DNA of 64,000 nt. Source: Stenotrophomonas maltophilia. Lineage in GTDB: Bacteria; Pseudomonadota; Gammaproteobacteria; Xanthomonadales; Xanthomonadaceae. Location: the NCBI RefSeq assembly GCF_006974125.1, contig NZ_CP037858.1, positions 4,154,001-4,218,000 of the forward strand. The letters run 5' to 3'. The notes beneath the pieces were generated by a model. The model did no database searches, had not been told where the DNA came from, and was given only the letters and a program-made list of their open reading frames with translations. The translations under genes were made by a program, and so were the position numbers. Shown one piece after another: positions 43,668 through 52,115 of the stretch. Within the stretch, counting starts at the first letter, position 1. The number at the start of each line of letters is the position of its first letter.

Positions 43668-44339
43668 ATGACCGATCTCCAACGCCCCACCCTGACCCTG
43701 CCCGCCGACGGCAAGCGCCTGCTGCTGCATTCGTGCTGCGCGCCCTGTTCGGGCGAAGTGATGGAGGCGATCACCGCCTCCGGGATCGACTACGCGATCT
43801 TCTTCTACAACCCCAACATCCACCCGGTGAAGGAGTACGAGCTGCGCAAGCAGGAGAACATCCGCTTCGCCGAGCAGCACGGCATTCCCTTCATCGATTG
43901 CGACTACGACACCGACAACTGGTTCAGCCGTGCGCGTGGCATGGAGAACGAGCCCGAGCGCGGTATCCGCTGCACGATGTGCTTCGACATGCGTTTCGAG
44001 CGCACCGCGCTGTACGCGCATGAACACGGCTACGACACCATCAGCTCGTCGCTGGGCATCTCGCGCTGGAAGAACATGACGCAGATCAACGACTGCGGCA
44101 TCCGCGCCGCATCGCGCTATGAAGGCCTGCAGTACTGGGACTACAACTGGCGCAAGGGTGGCGGTGCCAGCCGCATGATCGAGATCAGCAAGCGCGAGCA
44201 GTTCTACCAGCAGGAATACTGCGGCTGCGTGTACTCGCTGCGCGATGCCAACCGCCATCGCCGCGAGAACGGCCGGGAGCGGATCAAGATCGGCCTGCTG
44301 TACTACGGGCAGGACGCTGAGACGCCGCAGGGCGATTGA
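43668..44339 (+). CDS. queH: Epoxyqueuosine reductase QueH, under a B12 riboswitch
   Basis: A 223-residue enzyme for the last step of queuosine synthesis in tRNA, the reduction of epoxyqueuosine. The QueH/DUF208 cysteine sites are present: [10 protein letters not shown] (C23, C24), RCTMCFDMR (C102, C105) and YCGCVYS. ATG 43668 begins near the conserved [10 protein letters not shown]; earlier in-frame ATGs lie at 43626 and 43653. QueH does not use cobalamin, while QueG does, so control by a B12 riboswitch would spare QueH when B12 is plentiful. Confidence 0.92.
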   Translation: MTDLQRPTLTLPADGKRLLLHSCCAPCSGEVMEAITASGIDYAIFFYNPNIHPVKEYELRKQENIRFAEQHGIPFIDCDYDTDNWFSRARGMENEPERGIRCTMCFDMRFERTALYAHEHGYDTISSSLGISRWKNMTQINDCGIRAASRYEGLQYWDYNWRKGGGASRMIEISKREQFYQQEYCGCVYSLRDANRHRRENGRERIKIGLLYYGQDAETPQGD

Positions 44340-44395
44340 CCTGCGCCGCCGGGGCGGCCACGCTGGTCGCCCCCTTGTGATGTAGTGGATCTGCC

Positions 44396-45022
44396 ATGAC
44401 CGCCCTGCCCGCCGATGTCGCCCTGCTGGTGATCGACCTGCAGCCGGACTTCATGCCCGGTGGCGCGCTGGCCTGCGACCAGGGCGATGCGCTGGTGGCA
44501 CCGATTGCCGGACTGCTGGCACAGCGCCGCTACCGCACGGTGGTGGCCACCCAGGACTGGCACCCGGCCGGCCACGCCTCCTTCGCCAGCCAGCACCCCG
44601 GCAAGCGTCCGTTCGAGACCATCCTGCTGCACGCGCAGCCGCAGACGCTGTGGCCCGACCATTGCGTGCAGGGCAGCGATGGCGCCGCGCTGCACCCGGG
44701 CTTGGACTGGACCGTGGCCGACCTGATCCTGCGCAAGGGCACGCGCCAACAGGTGGATTCGTACAGCGCCTTCCGCGAGAACCACGGCCCCGATGGCGAG
44801 CGCCCGGCCACCGGCCTGGCCGGCTGGCTGCACGAGCGCCGCATCCGCGAAGTGCACGTGTGCGGCCTGGCCCGCGACTACTGCGTGCTGTGGAGCGCGC
44901 AGGACGCGGTGAAGTCTGGCTTCCGGGTGAAGTTCCTGTGGGAGCTGACCAAGCCGGTGACCGAGGCCAACGACGCAATGGTGCGCGAGGCGCTGGGGAA
45001 GGCGGGAATCGCGATCATCTGA
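44396..45022 (+). CDS. pncA: Nicotinamidase
   Basis: A 208-residue isochorismatase-fold hydrolase that converts nicotinamide to nicotinate for NAD recycling. The catalytic triad is D14 (VIDLQPDF), K114 (LILRKGT) and C163 (GLARDYCVLWS), and metal ligands are D54, H56 and H60 (QDWHPAGHASF). It lies 56 bases after queH on the same strand and may share its transcript. Confidence 0.94.
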   Translation: MTALPADVALLVIDLQPDFMPGGALACDQGDALVAPIAGLLAQRRYRTVVATQDWHPAGHASFASQHPGKRPFETILLHAQPQTLWPDHCVQGSDGAALHPGLDWTVADLILRKGTRQQVDSYSAFRENHGPDGERPATGLAGWLHERRIREVHVCGLARDYCVLWSAQDAVKSGFRVKFLWELTKPVTEANDAMVREALGKAGIAII

Positions 45023-45073
45023 TGGACGACCGCCGGGCATGATCCGGCGCCACCGGTAATCCGACCCGAAACG

Positions 45074-45138
45074 GTAGTGCCGGCCGCTGGCCGGCAACCC
45101 CGGGATCCCTGCTGTTGCCGGCCCGCGGCCGGCACTAC
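45074..45138. repeat. SMAG-type REP pair
   Basis: Inverted hairpins between GTAG (45074) and CTAC (45138). The CTAC supplies the TAG stop codon of purU. Confidence 0.9.
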
Positions 45139-45986
45139 CGGAACACCACCGTGCGGTGCCCGTTGAGCAGGATGCGGTGCTCGACATGCCGGCGCACGGC
45201 ACGCGCCAGCACCAGCGATTCGGTGTCACTGCCCAGCCGCACCAGTTCGCGCGGTGCCATCGCGTGGTCCACGCGAGCCACATCCTGTTCGATGATCGGG
45301 CCTTCGTCCAGATCCTCGGTGACGTAGTGCGCGGTGGCGCCGATGATCTTGACCCCGCGCGCGTGTGCCTGATGGTACGGCTGCGCGCCCTTGAAGCTGG
45401 GCAGGAAGCTGTGGTGGATGTTGATCGCGCGGCCCGCCAGCGCGCGGCACAGCGTGGGCGACAGGATCTGCATGTAGCGCGCCAGCACCACCAGGTCGAT
45501 GCGCTCGCGCTCGACCAGGTCGATGATCTGCTGCTCCTGCACCGCGCGCGTTTCCGCGTTCACCGGCAGATGATGGAACGGCACCTGGTAGGACGCGGCC
45601 AGCGGCGCGAAGTCGGCATGGTTGGACGCCACTGCGGCGATGTCCACCTTCAGCTGGCCGCTGTGGGCGCGGAACAGCAGATCGTTGAGGCAGTGCCCCT
45701 GCTTGCTGACCAGCACCAGCAGCCGCGCGCGGCGTCGGCCATCGTGCAGCTGCCAGTCCATGCCGAAGCCTTCGGCGAGCGTTGCCATGGCGGTGTGCAC
45801 GGTCTCCAGCGGCAAGCTGGCGTCGCGGTCGAAGTGCACGCGCAGGAAGAAGCGGCCGCTTTCCTCATCGCCGAACTGCTGCGCGTCGAGGATGTTGCAG
45901 CCGTGGTCGAACAGAAGGCCGGACACGCGGTAGACGATGCCGGTGCGGTCGGGGCAGGACAGGGTAAGAATGGAATCGGGGCGCAT
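45135..45986 (-). CDS. purU: Formyltetrahydrofolate deformylase
   Basis: A 283-residue enzyme that splits 10-formyl-THF into formate and THF. An N-terminal ACT domain (residues 1-85, ILTLSCPDRTGIVYRVSGLLFDHGCNI) precedes the formyltransferase-like domain with INIHHSFLPSFKGAQPYHQAHARGVKIIGATAHYV, which holds the conserved Asn-His. ATG 45986 is chosen; the open frame upstream to 46502 is antisense to the LysR gene. Its stop codon lies inside a SMAG repeat. Confidence 0.94.
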   Translation of the reverse strand: MRPDSILTLSCPDRTGIVYRVSGLLFDHGCNILDAQQFGDEESGRFFLRVHFDRDASLPLETVHTAMATLAEGFGMDWQLHDGRRRARLLVLVSKQGHCLNDLLFRAHSGQLKVDIAAVASNHADFAPLAASYQVPFHHLPVNAETRAVQEQQIIDLVERERIDLVVLARYMQILSPTLCRALAGRAINIHHSFLPSFKGAQPYHQAHARGVKIIGATAHYVTEDLDEGPIIEQDVARVDHAMAPRELVRLGSDTESLVLARAVRRHVEHRILLNGHRTVVFR

Positions 45987-46058
45987 CTTCCGAGTGTAGG
46001 GCAGCGACCTGCCTGCCGGATCGATGGTCTCCGATGCAACCGAACTGCTTGGTTCAGT

Positions 46059-46075
46059 CCCAAGCGATACTTGGG
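46059..46075. promoter_or_regulatory. Palindrome before the LysR gene
   Basis: Cccaag, five bases, cttggg: an inverted repeat 26 bases before the LysR ATG, in the divergent gap with purU. It fits a LysR-type autoregulatory site. Confidence 0.4.
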
Positions 46076-46100
46076 CGTCCCCATGGCAAGCTGGTCGGTC

Positions 46101-47012
46101 ATGAACCTGTTGCAACTGATCCGCAGCTTCACCCGCACCGCAGAGACCGGCAGCATTGCCGCCGCGGCCCGCATCCTTGGCATCAGCGCCACCGCAGTCG
46201 GCCAGAACATCAACCGTCTGGAGGCCCATCTGGGCGTACGGTTGCTGAACCGAAGCACGCGCCAGCTGGCCCTCAGCGAGGCCGGTGCGCTGTACCTGGC
46301 CCAGGTGCGCCACATCGAAGCCGACCTGGCACGCGCGCAGGCCATGGTCACCGCCGGCGACATCGAACCGGCCGGGCCACTGCGCATCGCCAGCAGCAGC
46401 GCGTTCGGTCGCCACGTGCTGGCACCGTTGCTGCCGTCGCTGCAGCAGCGCTATCCACAACTGCAGCTGGAGCTTCGCCTGACCGACCGCGCCGTGCAGC
46501 ACGGGCCGGAAGCGGTGGATGCCAGCATCCGCATCGGTGCGCAGCTGGAGGACGGCGTAGTCGCACGGCAGCTGGCGCGCGTGCCCTTCGTGTTCTGTGC
46601 CTCACCGGCCTACCTGACGGCACACGGCACCCCGCAGCAACCCTCCGACCTGGGCAGCCATCGTGGTCTGCTGCACCGCTTCCCCACCGATGGCCGACCA
46701 TTGCGCTGGGGCCTGCTGAAGGACGGCCAGCGCGTGGACGCCGCGCTGCCACCGAGCATGGTCTGTGATGACATCGATGCGCTGGCGACGCTGGCGGCGG
46801 CCGGTGCCGGCATTACCCGGCTGGCCGCATTCGTGGCCGAGCCGTACCTGCGCGATGGCCGCCTGCAGGCGGTGTTCGGCGCCAACACCGCGTGGCGCCC
46901 GGAACCGATGGAGGTCTACTTCTGCGTCAGCGACCGCCGCGACTTCACCGCCAAGATCCGCGCGCTGTTCGAGCACCTGCAGGCCGGCATCACGCCGGCC
47001 TGGCGGGTGTGA
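46101..47012 (+). CDS. LysR family transcriptional regulator
   Basis: A 303-residue regulator. The winged helix-turn-helix is MNLLQLIRSFTRTAETGSIAAAARILGISATAVGQNINRLEAHLGVRLLNRSTRQL (residues 1-56), and the rest is the LysR substrate-binding domain. The motif GHEDGV-like LEDGVVARQLARVP sits in the effector domain. ATG 46101 is preferred; ATG 46083 is in frame. It is divergent from purU and convergent with the flavin oxidoreductase gene; the target is unknown. Confidence 0.9.
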   Translation: MNLLQLIRSFTRTAETGSIAAAARILGISATAVGQNINRLEAHLGVRLLNRSTRQLALSEAGALYLAQVRHIEADLARAQAMVTAGDIEPAGPLRIASSSAFGRHVLAPLLPSLQQRYPQLQLELRLTDRAVQHGPEAVDASIRIGAQLEDGVVARQLARVPFVFCASPAYLTAHGTPQQPSDLGSHRGLLHRFPTDGRPLRWGLLKDGQRVDAALPPSMVCDDIDALATLAAAGAGITRLAAFVAEPYLRDGRLQAVFGANTAWRPEPMEVYFCVSDRRDFTAKIRALFEHLQAGITPAWRV

Positions 47013-47030
47013 GCCTCAGCGTGCCTTGAA

Positions 47031-48167
47031 TCAGCGTGCCTTGAACACGCCACGCGCGTCGCGCGGCTCACAGCGCAGGTACTGCGGCGCCGGTTCCACG
47101 CTGTCGCGCAATGCAGCAGCAGCGTGCCACGGCCAGCGCGGGTCGTAGAGGATGCCGCGTGCCAGCGCGACCGCATCGGCGTGGCGATGGCGCAGGATCG
47201 ATTCGGCCTGCTCCGGTTCGGTGATCATGCCCACGGCGATGACCGGCATGCGCACCTTGGCCTTGATCGCCGCCGCGAACGGCACCTGGTAACCCGGACC
47301 GACGGTGATCTTCTGGCGCTCGTCCAGGCCACCGCTGGAAACGTGCAGGAAGTTGCAGCCGCGCGCATCCATCACCTGCGCCAGCGCTTCGCTCTGCACC
47401 AGATCCCAACCACCGTCGACCCAGTCGCTGGCGGAAATGCGCACGCCCACAGCGACCTTGTCGGACACTGCCGCACGCACGGCATCGAACACTTCCACCA
47501 GCAGACGCAGGCGGTTCGGCAACGAGCCACCGTAGCCGTCGGTGCGGCGGTTGCTGAGTGGGGACAGGAACTGGTGCAGCAGGTAACCGTGGGCCGCATG
47601 CAGCTCGATCAGCTCGAAGCCCAGGCGCTCGGCACGCACGGCGCTGGCGGCGAAGGCAGCGACGACTTCGGCAATGCCGGCCTCATCCAGTTCCTGCGGC
47701 GCCGGATCGGCTGCGTGGAACGGCAGCGGCGACGGCGCCACGGTGGCCCAGCCACGCGCATCATCGGCCGGCAGCTGGCCGCCGCCATCCCACGGGCGCT
47801 TCACCGACGCCTTGCGACCGGCGTGGCCGAGCTGGATACCCAGCGGCATCGGCGACCAGCGGCGGACGCTGGCCAGTACCTGTGCCAGTGCCGCTTCGGT
47901 GCCGTCATCCCACAGGCCCAGGTCGGCCCAGCTGATGCGGCCACGCGGCTCGACCGCGGTGGCTTCCAGGATCAGCAGGCCGGCGCCGGACTGCGCCAGG
48001 TTGCCCAGGTGCATGGCATGCCAGTCGCTGGCGCGGCCATCTTCGGCGGAGTACTGGCACATCGGCGCGATGACGATGCGGTTGGACAGGGTCAGGGGGC
48101 CGAACGAGATCGGCGAAAACAGCTGGCTCAAGACGGTGATGAACGACGAAGGGGGGGCGTATTGCAC
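47031..48167 (-). CDS. Old yellow enzyme family NADH:flavin oxidoreductase
   Basis: A 378-residue FMN enzyme of the YqjM-type (namA-like) subgroup. The FMN-binding start is SPISFGPLTLSNRIVIAPMCQYSAEDG, with catalytic and ring-binding residues in IELHAAHGYLLHQFLSPLSNRRTDGYGGSLPNR. These enzymes reduce alpha,beta-unsaturated carbonyls, nitro compounds and similar electrophiles. The start is GTG 48167. The stop codon is duplicated by a 15-bp tandem repeat. Confidence 0.9.
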   Translation of the reverse strand: MQYAPPSSFITVLSQLFSPISFGPLTLSNRIVIAPMCQYSAEDGRASDWHAMHLGNLAQSGAGLLILEATAVEPRGRISWADLGLWDDGTEAALAQVLASVRRWSPMPLGIQLGHAGRKASVKRPWDGGGQLPADDARGWATVAPSPLPFHAADPAPQELDEAGIAEVVAAFAASAVRAERLGFELIELHAAHGYLLHQFLSPLSNRRTDGYGGSLPNRLRLLVEVFDAVRAAVSDKVAVGVRISASDWVDGGWDLVQSEALAQVMDARGCNFLHVSSGGLDERQKITVGPGYQVPFAAAIKAKVRMPVIAVGMITEPEQAESILRHRHADAVALARGILYDPRWPWHAAAALRDSVEPAPQYLRCEPRDARGVFKAR

Positions 48168-48228
48168 CGCCGCACGGCCTGCGAATCAACCGTCTGGATG
48201 GATCGCTGTTTCGCGGGGGCGGGTCACC

Positions 48229-48257
48229 GGTAGCGCCGGGCATGGCCCGGCGCTACC
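48229..48257. repeat. GTAG-type hairpin (gtagcgccgggcatggcccggcgctac)
   Basis: A compact palindrome ending in GTAG/CTAC, of the second core type. It provides the stop codon of the sirtuin gene at 48253. Confidence 0.88.
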
Positions 48258-49059
48258 GGGTCGCAAAACCCGCCAACGCCTCGGCGCAGTCCCGCTCATC
48301 CTTGAACTGCAGCAGGTCGTCGGCGCGGGTGCGGCCACGGTTCAGCGCCGCCACCGGCAGTCCTGCCCTGGCCGCTGCCTGCACGAAGCGGAAGCCGGAA
48401 TAGACCATCAGCGACGAGCCCACCACCAGCACGGCGTCTGCCTGCTGCAGGTGCCCATGCACCGCCTCCACGCGCTCCCGCGGCACGTTTTCACCGAAGA
48501 ACACCACGTCCGGCTTCAGCAGGCCGCCACAGTACGGGCAACCGGGCACCACGAAGCTGGAGAAATCGGTCTCCAGATCGGCATCGCCGTCGGGGGCGAT
48601 GCCAGCCTCCAGGGCATCCCAGCCGGGATTGGCGTCCAGCAGGCGCTGCTGGAAGTCCTCGCGGCCGCTACGGCGCTCGCAGCCCATGCAGCGCACCAGG
48701 TCCAGGCGGCCATGCAGGTCGATCACGTTGCGGCTGCCGGCGCGCTGGTGCAGGCCGTCCACGTTCTGGGTCAGCAGTACCTGCAGCTTGCCGCTGTTTT
48801 CCAGTGCGGCCAGGGCCTGGTGGGTACCATTGGGCCGTGCCAGGCCGAACCGCGGCCAGCCCAGCAGGCTGCGCGCCCAGTAGCGCTGGCGGGTGGCCGC
48901 TTCGCCCATGAACGCCTGGTAGGTCACCGGTGGCGTACGTTTCCACTGGCCGTCGGTATCGCGGTAATCGGGAATGCCCGAGGCGGTGCTGCAACCGGCA
49001 CCGGTCAGCACGAACAGGCGCTGGGCGCGGTCGATGAAGTCGGTCAGCGGCAGGGTCAT
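48253..49059 (-). CDS. cobB: Sirtuin family NAD+-dependent protein deacylase
   Basis: A 268-residue Sir2 enzyme. The NAD+ motif is LTGAGCSTASGIPDYRD (18-34), TQNVDGLHQRAGS (97-109) leads to the catalytic His116 (DLHGRLD), and four zinc Cys are present (CMGC at 124-127 and CPYC near 182). GSSLMVYSGF follows. ATG 49059 fits the family N-terminus; 49080 is in frame. It deacetylates or deacylates lysines, often acyl-CoA synthetases. Its stop codon is inside a hairpin repeat. Confidence 0.92.
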   Translation of the reverse strand: MTLPLTDFIDRAQRLFVLTGAGCSTASGIPDYRDTDGQWKRTPPVTYQAFMGEAATRQRYWARSLLGWPRFGLARPNGTHQALAALENSGKLQVLLTQNVDGLHQRAGSRNVIDLHGRLDLVRCMGCERRSGREDFQQRLLDANPGWDALEAGIAPDGDADLETDFSSFVVPGCPYCGGLLKPDVVFFGENVPRERVEAVHGHLQQADAVLVVGSSLMVYSGFRFVQAAARAGLPVAALNRGRTRADDLLQFKDERDCAEALAGFATR

Positions 49060-49115
49060 GGGTACCAGATGGGGGCGCATGCGCGCCCCGGCAAGCGCCG
49101 GTCCAGTCGGCCGGG

Positions 49116-49517
49116 TCAGGCCACCGGCAGGGGCGGCACTGCGATCGGATGGCCTTCCTCGTCCAGCGCGATCATCACAAAGTGGCCGCGGGTACACAGC
49201 TTGCGCTCGCCGCTGTGCAGGTCTTCGGCGACCAGCTCCACCTCGACCTTCATCGAGCTGCGGCCGACTTCGACGATGCGGCCGATGGTTTCCACCATCT
49301 GGCCGATGCGGATCGGCAGCTTGAAGTCGACCTGGTCGCTGCGCGCGGTCACCACGGTGCGGCGCGAGTAGCGCGCAGCGGCCAGGAAGGCGGCCTTGTC
49401 CATCCACGCCAGCGCCTGGCCACCGAACAGGGTGCCGAGGTGGTTGGTGTGGTTCGGGAAGACGATTTCGGCCATGCGCACTTCGGTGGGCGGCACGGTC
49501 TCGGGGATCGGGGTCAT
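49116..49517 (-). CDS. Acyl-CoA thioesterase of the YciA hotdog family
   Basis: A 133-residue hotdog-fold thioesterase. The motif PNHTNHLGTLFGGQALAWMDKAAFLAA carries the catalytic region, followed by TARSDQVDFKLPIRIGQMVETIGRIVEVGRSSMKVEVELVAEDL. It cleaves acyl-CoAs, recycling CoA. ATG 49517 is chosen. It lies 56 bases upstream of the sirtuin gene on the same strand, and may be co-transcribed. Confidence 0.9.
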   Translation of the reverse strand: MTPIPETVPPTEVRMAEIVFPNHTNHLGTLFGGQALAWMDKAAFLAAARYSRRTVVTARSDQVDFKLPIRIGQMVETIGRIVEVGRSSMKVEVELVAEDLHSGERKLCTRGHFVMIALDEEGHPIAVPPLPVA

Positions 49518-49670
49518 GGGGGTGCTTCGGTGTGTGGGGTCCGGTAATTTTATGCGACCGGCGTGACGGCCATCGGAACGCATGTGCAATGGCCACCTGG
49601 CAGCGGTGCTTGCGCAGGCACCGCCCGTGGCAGGCGCTACACTGCGCCACGCCCACCGCCAGGACCGCCC

Positions 49671-50306
49671 ATGCCCGCCACTTCCGACCTTCTGGCTTTT
49701 GCACTGGTCTCGCTGGCCATGGTGATCACGCCCGGGCCGAACATGATCTACGTCATCTCGCGCTCGATCTGCCAGGGGCCCATGGCGGGACTGATCTCGC
49801 TGGGCGGGGTGGCGCTGGGCTTCGTGTTCTACATGCTGTGTGCGGCGCTGGGCATTACCGCCCTGTTGATGACGGTACCGTTTGCCTACGACGCGCTGCG
49901 CATCGGCGGCGCGCTGTACCTGCTGTACCTGGCGTGGCAGGCGCTCAAGCCGGGTGGCCGTTCGCCGTTCGCGGTGCGCGACCTGCCGCAGGACAGCCCG
50001 CGCAAGCTGTTCACGATGGGCTTTCTGACCAATCTGCTGAACCCGAAGGTGGCCGTGATGTACCTGTCGCTGCTGCCGCAGTTCCTGCATCCCGACGGCG
50101 AAGGCAGTGTGCTGATGCAGTCGATCGTGCTGGGCTCCACCCAGATCCTGGTCAGCGTCAGCGTGAACGGCATGATCGCGCTGACTGCAGGCAGCATCGC
50201 CGGCTTCCTGGCTGCGCGCCCGACCTGGCAGGTGGTGCAGCGCTGGCTGATGGGCACGGTGCTGGCCGGGCTGGCGGTACGCATGGCGGTGGAAGGACGG
50301 CGCTGA
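49671..50306 (+). CDS. LysE/RhtB family translocator
   Basis: A 211-residue inner-membrane exporter with about six helices. The N-terminal LLAFALVSLAMVITPGPNMIYVISRSICQGPMAGLISLGGVALGF and the GFLTNLLNPKVAVMYLSLLPQF segment are RhtB-family signatures. Members export amino acids such as lysine, threonine or homoserine lactone; substrate is unknown here. ATG 49671 starts the hydrophobic part. Confidence 0.9.
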   Translation: MPATSDLLAFALVSLAMVITPGPNMIYVISRSICQGPMAGLISLGGVALGFVFYMLCAALGITALLMTVPFAYDALRIGGALYLLYLAWQALKPGGRSPFAVRDLPQDSPRKLFTMGFLTNLLNPKVAVMYLSLLPQFLHPDGEGSVLMQSIVLGSTQILVSVSVNGMIALTAGSIAGFLAARPTWQVVQRWLMGTVLAGLAVRMAVEGRR

Positions 50307-50345
50307 TCGCGGCGTGCCCTCCAGGCGATACGCCCAGCCCCGTGA

Positions 50346-50726
50346 TCAGAACAGTTCGGCGTGGTAGAAGCTCGGTTGTGCCGACCAGGCCTTGATATCG
50401 CCACATTGCGGCACGCTGGTGTAGTACAGGCGGATGGGAATGGCGGAGACCTTCGCACTCATCAGCATGGCGTAGGTTGCCTTGCAGACCTCCGGCGGCA
50501 TGCTGAAATCGCCTTTGCTGACGATGTTGCAGACCGCGTGGATGGGCGAGGCGGTGGTTGCCACGAACACCTTGCCGCTGGCATCGATGGAAACGTTGGC
50601 CACCTTGGAATCGCAGTTCGTGCCATGGGCCAGTGACGGACAGGCGACCAGGACGGCGAACAGTCCTCCCATCCATCCACGAAACACGGTCTTGCGGGTT
50701 GCTGTTCCAGGCACTGCAGTCTCCAT
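50346..50726 (-). CDS. Hypothetical secreted protein with four cysteines
   Basis: A 126-residue protein with a signal peptide (WMGGLFAVLVACPSLAHG) and a mature domain with four Cys residues (TNCDSK, HAVCNIV, PEVCKATY, PQCGDI) that could form two disulfides. No family is recognised. ATG 50726 has GGAGGT seven bases upstream, so it is well supported. Confidence 0.65.
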   Translation of the reverse strand: METAVPGTATRKTVFRGWMGGLFAVLVACPSLAHGTNCDSKVANVSIDASGKVFVATTASPIHAVCNIVSKGDFSMPPEVCKATYAMLMSAKVSAIPIRLYYTSVPQCGDIKAWSAQPSFYHAELF

Positions 50727-50917
50727 TGCGACCTCCAGGGTCCATTCAATTCCACCACCATGGTGGGAACACGCGTACGGGAACGCGGCGCTGGGATTGT
50801 CCGCGCGTCATTCCTGCCGTGGCGTCCCCTCTTCCTGTCCAGGCACGGCATGGGTACGACGTACCGCCGCCGCCGGAGTCCAGCGAGAATAGCCCATCTT
50901 GTTGATGCGCAACAAAA

Positions 50918-50939
50918 AACCCCGGCATTGGCCGGGGTT
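50918..50939 (-). terminator. Intrinsic terminator of nrdB
   Basis: A 9-bp stem with an attg loop, followed on the minus strand by a T-run, 30 bases past the nrdB stop codon. Confidence 0.85.
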
Positions 50940-50968
50940 CTTCGTTGCGACAGGCCTGACCGGTCCGA

Positions 50969-51988
50969 TCAGAAGTTCATGTCGAAGGCCACTTCGCCCT
51001 GCACGCCGACCTGGTAGGCCGAGACGCGGCGTTCGAAGAAGTTGGTCAGTTCCTGCACGTCCTGCAGTTCCATGAACGGCAGCGGGTTGCGCACGTTGTA
51101 CTTCTTTTCCATGCCCAGCTTGGCGAAATGCTGGTCGGCGCAGTGCTGCAGGTACTGGCGCATGTCGCGGGTCGAGATACCGGCCACGCCGCCGGACAGC
51201 ACGTCCTCGGCGAACTGCACTTCGCATTCGATGGCTTCGGCCAGCATGTCGTAGACCTGCTGCTTCATCTCTTCGTCGAACAGGTCCGGCTCTTCCTCGC
51301 GGACAACACGCACCGACTCGAACGCGAACTCCATGTGCGCGCTCTCGTCGCGGAACACCCAGTTGGTGCCCGAGGCCAGGCCCGGCAGCAGGCCGCGCGA
51401 ACGGAAGTAGTACACGTAGGCGAACGCGGCGAAGAAGAACAGGCCTTCGATGCAGGCAGCGAAGCAGATCTGGTTGAGCAGGAACTGGCGGCGCTCGGCG
51501 CGGGTCTCGATGCGCTTCAGGTCCTGGATCGAATCGATCCACTTGAAGCAGAAGTCGGCCTTCTTCTTGATCGAGTCGATGTTCTCCACCGCGGCGAAGG
51601 CTTTGACGCGCTCCTCCGGATCCGGCAGGTAGTTGTCGAGCAGGGTCAGGTAGAACTGCACGTGCAGCGCTTCTTCGTACAGCTGGCGCGACAGGTACAT
51701 GCGCGCTTCCGGCGCATTGAGGTGCTGGTACAGGTTCAGCACCAGGTTGTTGGACACGATCGAGTCGCCGGTGGCGAAGAACGCGACCAGGCGGTGGATC
51801 AGGTGGCGCTCACCCGGCGACATCTTGCTGTGCAGGTCGGTGATGTCGATCTGGAAGTTGATCTCTTCCACCGTCCAGGTGTTCTTGATCGCGTTCCGGT
51901 ACATGTCATAGAACTGCGGGTAGCGCATCGGGCGCAGGGTCAGTTCAAAACCGGGATCGAGCAGCATCTGCTTGGGCTTGTCGGCCAT
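50969..51988 (-). CDS. nrdB: Ribonucleoside-diphosphate reductase beta subunit, class Ia
   Basis: A 339-residue R2 subunit that houses the di-iron/tyrosyl radical cofactor. By alignment with E. coli R2, the ligand Asp is D75 (ATGDSIVSN), E106 and H109 lie in YEEALHVQFY, and the radical Tyr is Y113. A second pair is in CIEGLFFFAAFAYVYYF and RDESAHMEFAFE. It lies 127 bases after nrdA. ATG 51988 is chosen because the frame upstream crosses hairpin repeats. Confidence 0.95.
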   Translation of the reverse strand: MADKPKQMLLDPGFELTLRPMRYPQFYDMYRNAIKNTWTVEEINFQIDITDLHSKMSPGERHLIHRLVAFFATGDSIVSNNLVLNLYQHLNAPEARMYLSRQLYEEALHVQFYLTLLDNYLPDPEERVKAFAAVENIDSIKKKADFCFKWIDSIQDLKRIETRAERRQFLLNQICFAACIEGLFFFAAFAYVYYFRSRGLLPGLASGTNWVFRDESAHMEFAFESVRVVREEEPDLFDEEMKQQVYDMLAEAIECEVQFAEDVLSGGVAGISTRDMRQYLQHCADQHFAKLGMEKKYNVRNPLPFMELQDVQELTNFFERRVSAYQVGVQGEVAFDMNF

Positions 51989-52015
51989 GGGTGTTTCCTT
52001 GAATTCCTGGGTGAG

Positions 52016-52107
52016 CCGCCGGGCATGGCCCGGCGCTACCGTGGGTGTTTTTTCGCAGCCGAGCATGGCTCGGCTCTACAGGTGCGAGGTGCCGGCGGGG
52101 CCGGCAC
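52016..52107. repeat. Three hairpins in the nrdA-nrdB spacer
   Basis: Tandem short palindromes: about 52016-52040 (ccgggc/gcccgg core with CTAC end), 52055-52079 (agccgagc/gctcggct, CTAC end) and 52089-52107 (gtgccgg/ccggcac). They fill most of the intercistronic gap. Confidence 0.75.
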
Positions 52108-52115
52108 AGCGCGTT

